A stretch of DNA of 64,000 nucleotides from Pseudomonas viridiflava (lineage in GTDB: Bacteria; Pseudomonadota; Gammaproteobacteria; Pseudomonadales; Pseudomonadaceae). Location of the stretch: the NCBI RefSeq assembly GCF_900591205.1, contig NZ_UUPU01000044.1:58210-122209 (forward strand), in the 5' to 3' direction. Made by a program: the position numbers and the translations under genes. The notes beneath the pieces were generated by a model. That model was not told the origin of the DNA. It ran no database searches and was given only the letters and a program-made list of their open reading frames with translations. Positions 63,834 to 64,000 of the stretch are shown here, piece by piece (the first letter of the stretch is position 1; every line of letters begins with the position of its first letter).

Positions 63834-63871
63834 AAAAACAAAACCCCTGTTTGCGTTAGCAAACAGGGGTT
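63834..63871 (-). terminator. Terminator of the rRNA operon
   Basis: 13-bp stem (63842-63854 with 63859-63871, loop GTTA) just after the 5S gene on the minus strand, followed there by a T-rich run (A-rich on plus, 63834-63843). Confidence 0.92.
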
Positions 63872-63883
63872 CTGGAATTTAAT

Positions 63884-64000
63884 CTTGACGATGACCTACT
63901 CTCACATGGGGAAACCCCACACTACCATCGGCGATGCATCGTTTCACTACTGAGTTCGGGATGGGATCAGGTGGTTCCAATGCTCTATGGTCGTCAAGAA
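63884..64000 (-). rRNA. rrf: 5S ribosomal RNA, 5' end at or just past the window edge
   Basis: The minus strand reads a full pseudomonad 5S sequence: near the start ..CTTGACGACCATAGAGCATT, middle CCCATCCCGAACTCAG, and end GAGAGTAGGTCATCGTCAAG. The first few bases probably fall outside. The 23S and 16S genes should lie to the right. Confidence 0.95.

Noticed and set aside
1..64000. CRISPR arrays, prophage or insertion sequences
   Set aside because: No regularly spaced repeats, transposase, integrase or phage structural genes were found on either strand.

Overview
The window is a stretch of a Pseudomonas chromosome, most likely from the P. fluorescens group. Reasons: a complete P. syringae-like Hrp type III secretion (T3SS) core outside an obvious pathogenicity context, P. 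fluorescens-type paired REP elements, Pseudomonas-restricted families (DUF2388, DUF2790), GC-rich coding DNA, and a right end (rimI, cryptic psi, mksFEB, pqi/let, rrn 5S) that resembles the P. aeruginosa chromosome as I remember it. Species and strain cannot be fixed from the sequence alone.

1-15.4 kb: T3SS cluster of the Hrc-Hrp1 kind. A rightward operon (hrpD-end, hrpE, then hrpF-hrpG-hrcC-hrpT-hrpV behind its own hrp box) converges with a leftward operon (hrpJ-hrcV-hrpQ-hrcN-hrpO-hrpP-hrcQ-hrcR-hrcS-hrcT-hrcU behind a perfect hrp box). The ECF sigma gene hrpL lies divergently and is preceded by a sigma54 promoter, an IHF-like site and an upstream dyad. This gives a readable cascade: sigma54 and enhancer proteins (encoded outside the window) -> HrpL -> both operons, with HrpV as brake. 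Two oddities are a frameshift at a T7 run in hrpG and an unsplit hrcQ with internal start codons.

15.7-20.4 kb: tRNA-Met, a DUF2388 protein, and a FecI-FecR-TonB receptor iron signalling unit with a Fur box. The segment is bracketed by a perfect 43-bp direct repeat that includes the tRNA terminator. 20.4-31.5 kb: ordinary metabolism, transport and regulation (EamA exporter, gamma-glutamyltransferase, HigBA-type toxin-antitoxin, DdlA, RhtB exporter, AraC, DHA2 MFS/LysR pair, flavin reductase, BdlA-like dispersion sensor).

31.2-42.1 kb: a heavy-metal unit: DUF2790 protein, OprD-type porin, CzcR-CzcS two-component system, CzcCBA efflux pump and CzcD. Five copies of an 18-bp motif lie only in the intergenic regions of this unit, and a compact structured transcript candidate ending in a strong terminator sits between oprD and czcR.

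42.2-55 kb: gluconate-type permease, a two-gene XRE-ImmA/IrrE + DUF4411 PIN module (lower GC, probably mobile), MHS and AtoE transporters, an exported AcpA-like phosphoesterase with an unknown exported neighbour, a bacterial SET-domain protein, carbonic anhydrase, an acidic small protein, RimI and a probable cryptic HolD (psi). 55-64 kb: the condensin MksFEB without a MksG nuclease, a six-MCE-domain PqiB/LetB-type protein with LetA split in two genes, then the terminator and 5S gene of an rRNA operon reading leftward from the right edge.
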